5,921 nucleotides of DNA, taken from Chloroflexia bacterium. GTDB lineage: Bacteria > Chloroflexota > Chloroflexia > Thermomicrobiales > UBA6265. Shown here piece by piece: positions 5,854-5,921 of this stretch. The first letter of the stretch is position 1; each line of letters begins with the position of its first letter. The notes under the pieces are model-generated. The model was not told the DNA's origin, did not search any database, and worked only from the letters and a program-made list of their open reading frames with translations. The position numbers were made by a program, and so were the translations under genes. The DNA is taken from assembly GCA_013696265.1 (NCBI GenBank), contig JACCYX010000352.1, forward strand, positions 1 through 5,921, read 5' to 3'.

Positions 5854-5921
5854 TTCCGAGCTTGCGAGGAATCTTATGTTCTCCGGTCTGGCTGGGTCCG
5901 AAGATTCCTCGTTCCTCGGAA
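5854..5921. repeat. Inverted-repeat (MITE/REP-like) intergenic element, reaching the window edge
   Basis: The left arm 5854-5874 (TTCCGAG, CTTG, CGAGGAATCT) pairs with the right arm 5902-5921 (AGATTCCTCG, TTC, CTCGGAA): 10 bp perfect, a small 4/3 internal loop, then 7 bp perfect, around a 27-nt loop at 5875-5901. The right arm reaches the last base, so the element may extend further. The ATTCCGAG/GAGGAATCT type of repeat resembles dispersed intergenic repeats I recall from high-GC environmental genomes. No transposase is present here. It begins just after a T6 run. Confidence 0.65.

Overview
The window is G+C-rich, densely packed bacterial DNA. It holds four protein genes, short spacers and one partial interspersed inverted repeat. 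The fused AccD-AccA layout, the single-domain homoserine dehydrogenase, the codon bias and a terminal repeat of the 'ATTCCGAG...CGAGGAATCT' type would suit a high-GC Chloroflexota (Thermomicrobia-like) or related environmental lineage. That placement is inference from general impression, not from a database search.

Layout from left to right: (1) the 3' part of a plus-strand glycerophosphodiester phosphodiesterase-family gene, cut by the window start and ending at 708. (2) A minus-strand homoserine dehydrogenase gene (1799 to 705) that converges on it and overlaps its stop codon by 4 nt, with a small GC-rich hairpin at the junction. (3) Upstream of hom on the same strand, after a 132-nt spacer, a minus-strand gene (3803 to 1932) for a fused beta-alpha carboxyltransferase of the acetyl-CoA carboxylase type. 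A sigma70-like promoter at 3897-3868 supports its start. (4) Divergently, a plus-strand gamma-glutamyltranspeptidase-family Ntn-hydrolase (3999-5741). (5) A short non-coding tail with weak hairpins, a T6 run and an inverted-repeat element that runs to the window edge.

The carboxyltransferase would supply malonyl-CoA or another carboxylated acyl-CoA, and hom makes homoserine for threonine, methionine and isoleucine. They may be co-transcribed, but no shared pathway is evident. No biotin carboxylase or biotin carrier protein gene is present here.

The most notable observations are in two proteins with well-conserved folds but changed active-site motifs. The Ntn-hydrolase keeps the catalytic threonine and oxyanion glycines but lacks every residue that recognises the gamma-glutamyl alpha-amino and carboxylate groups in E. 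coli GGT. The carboxyltransferase keeps the zinc ribbon and both crotonase-like halves but has lost the canonical glycine-rich signatures in both halves. I see no phage, CRISPR, toxin-antitoxin or defence system, so 'previously undescribed system' is not supported beyond these two divergent enzymes.
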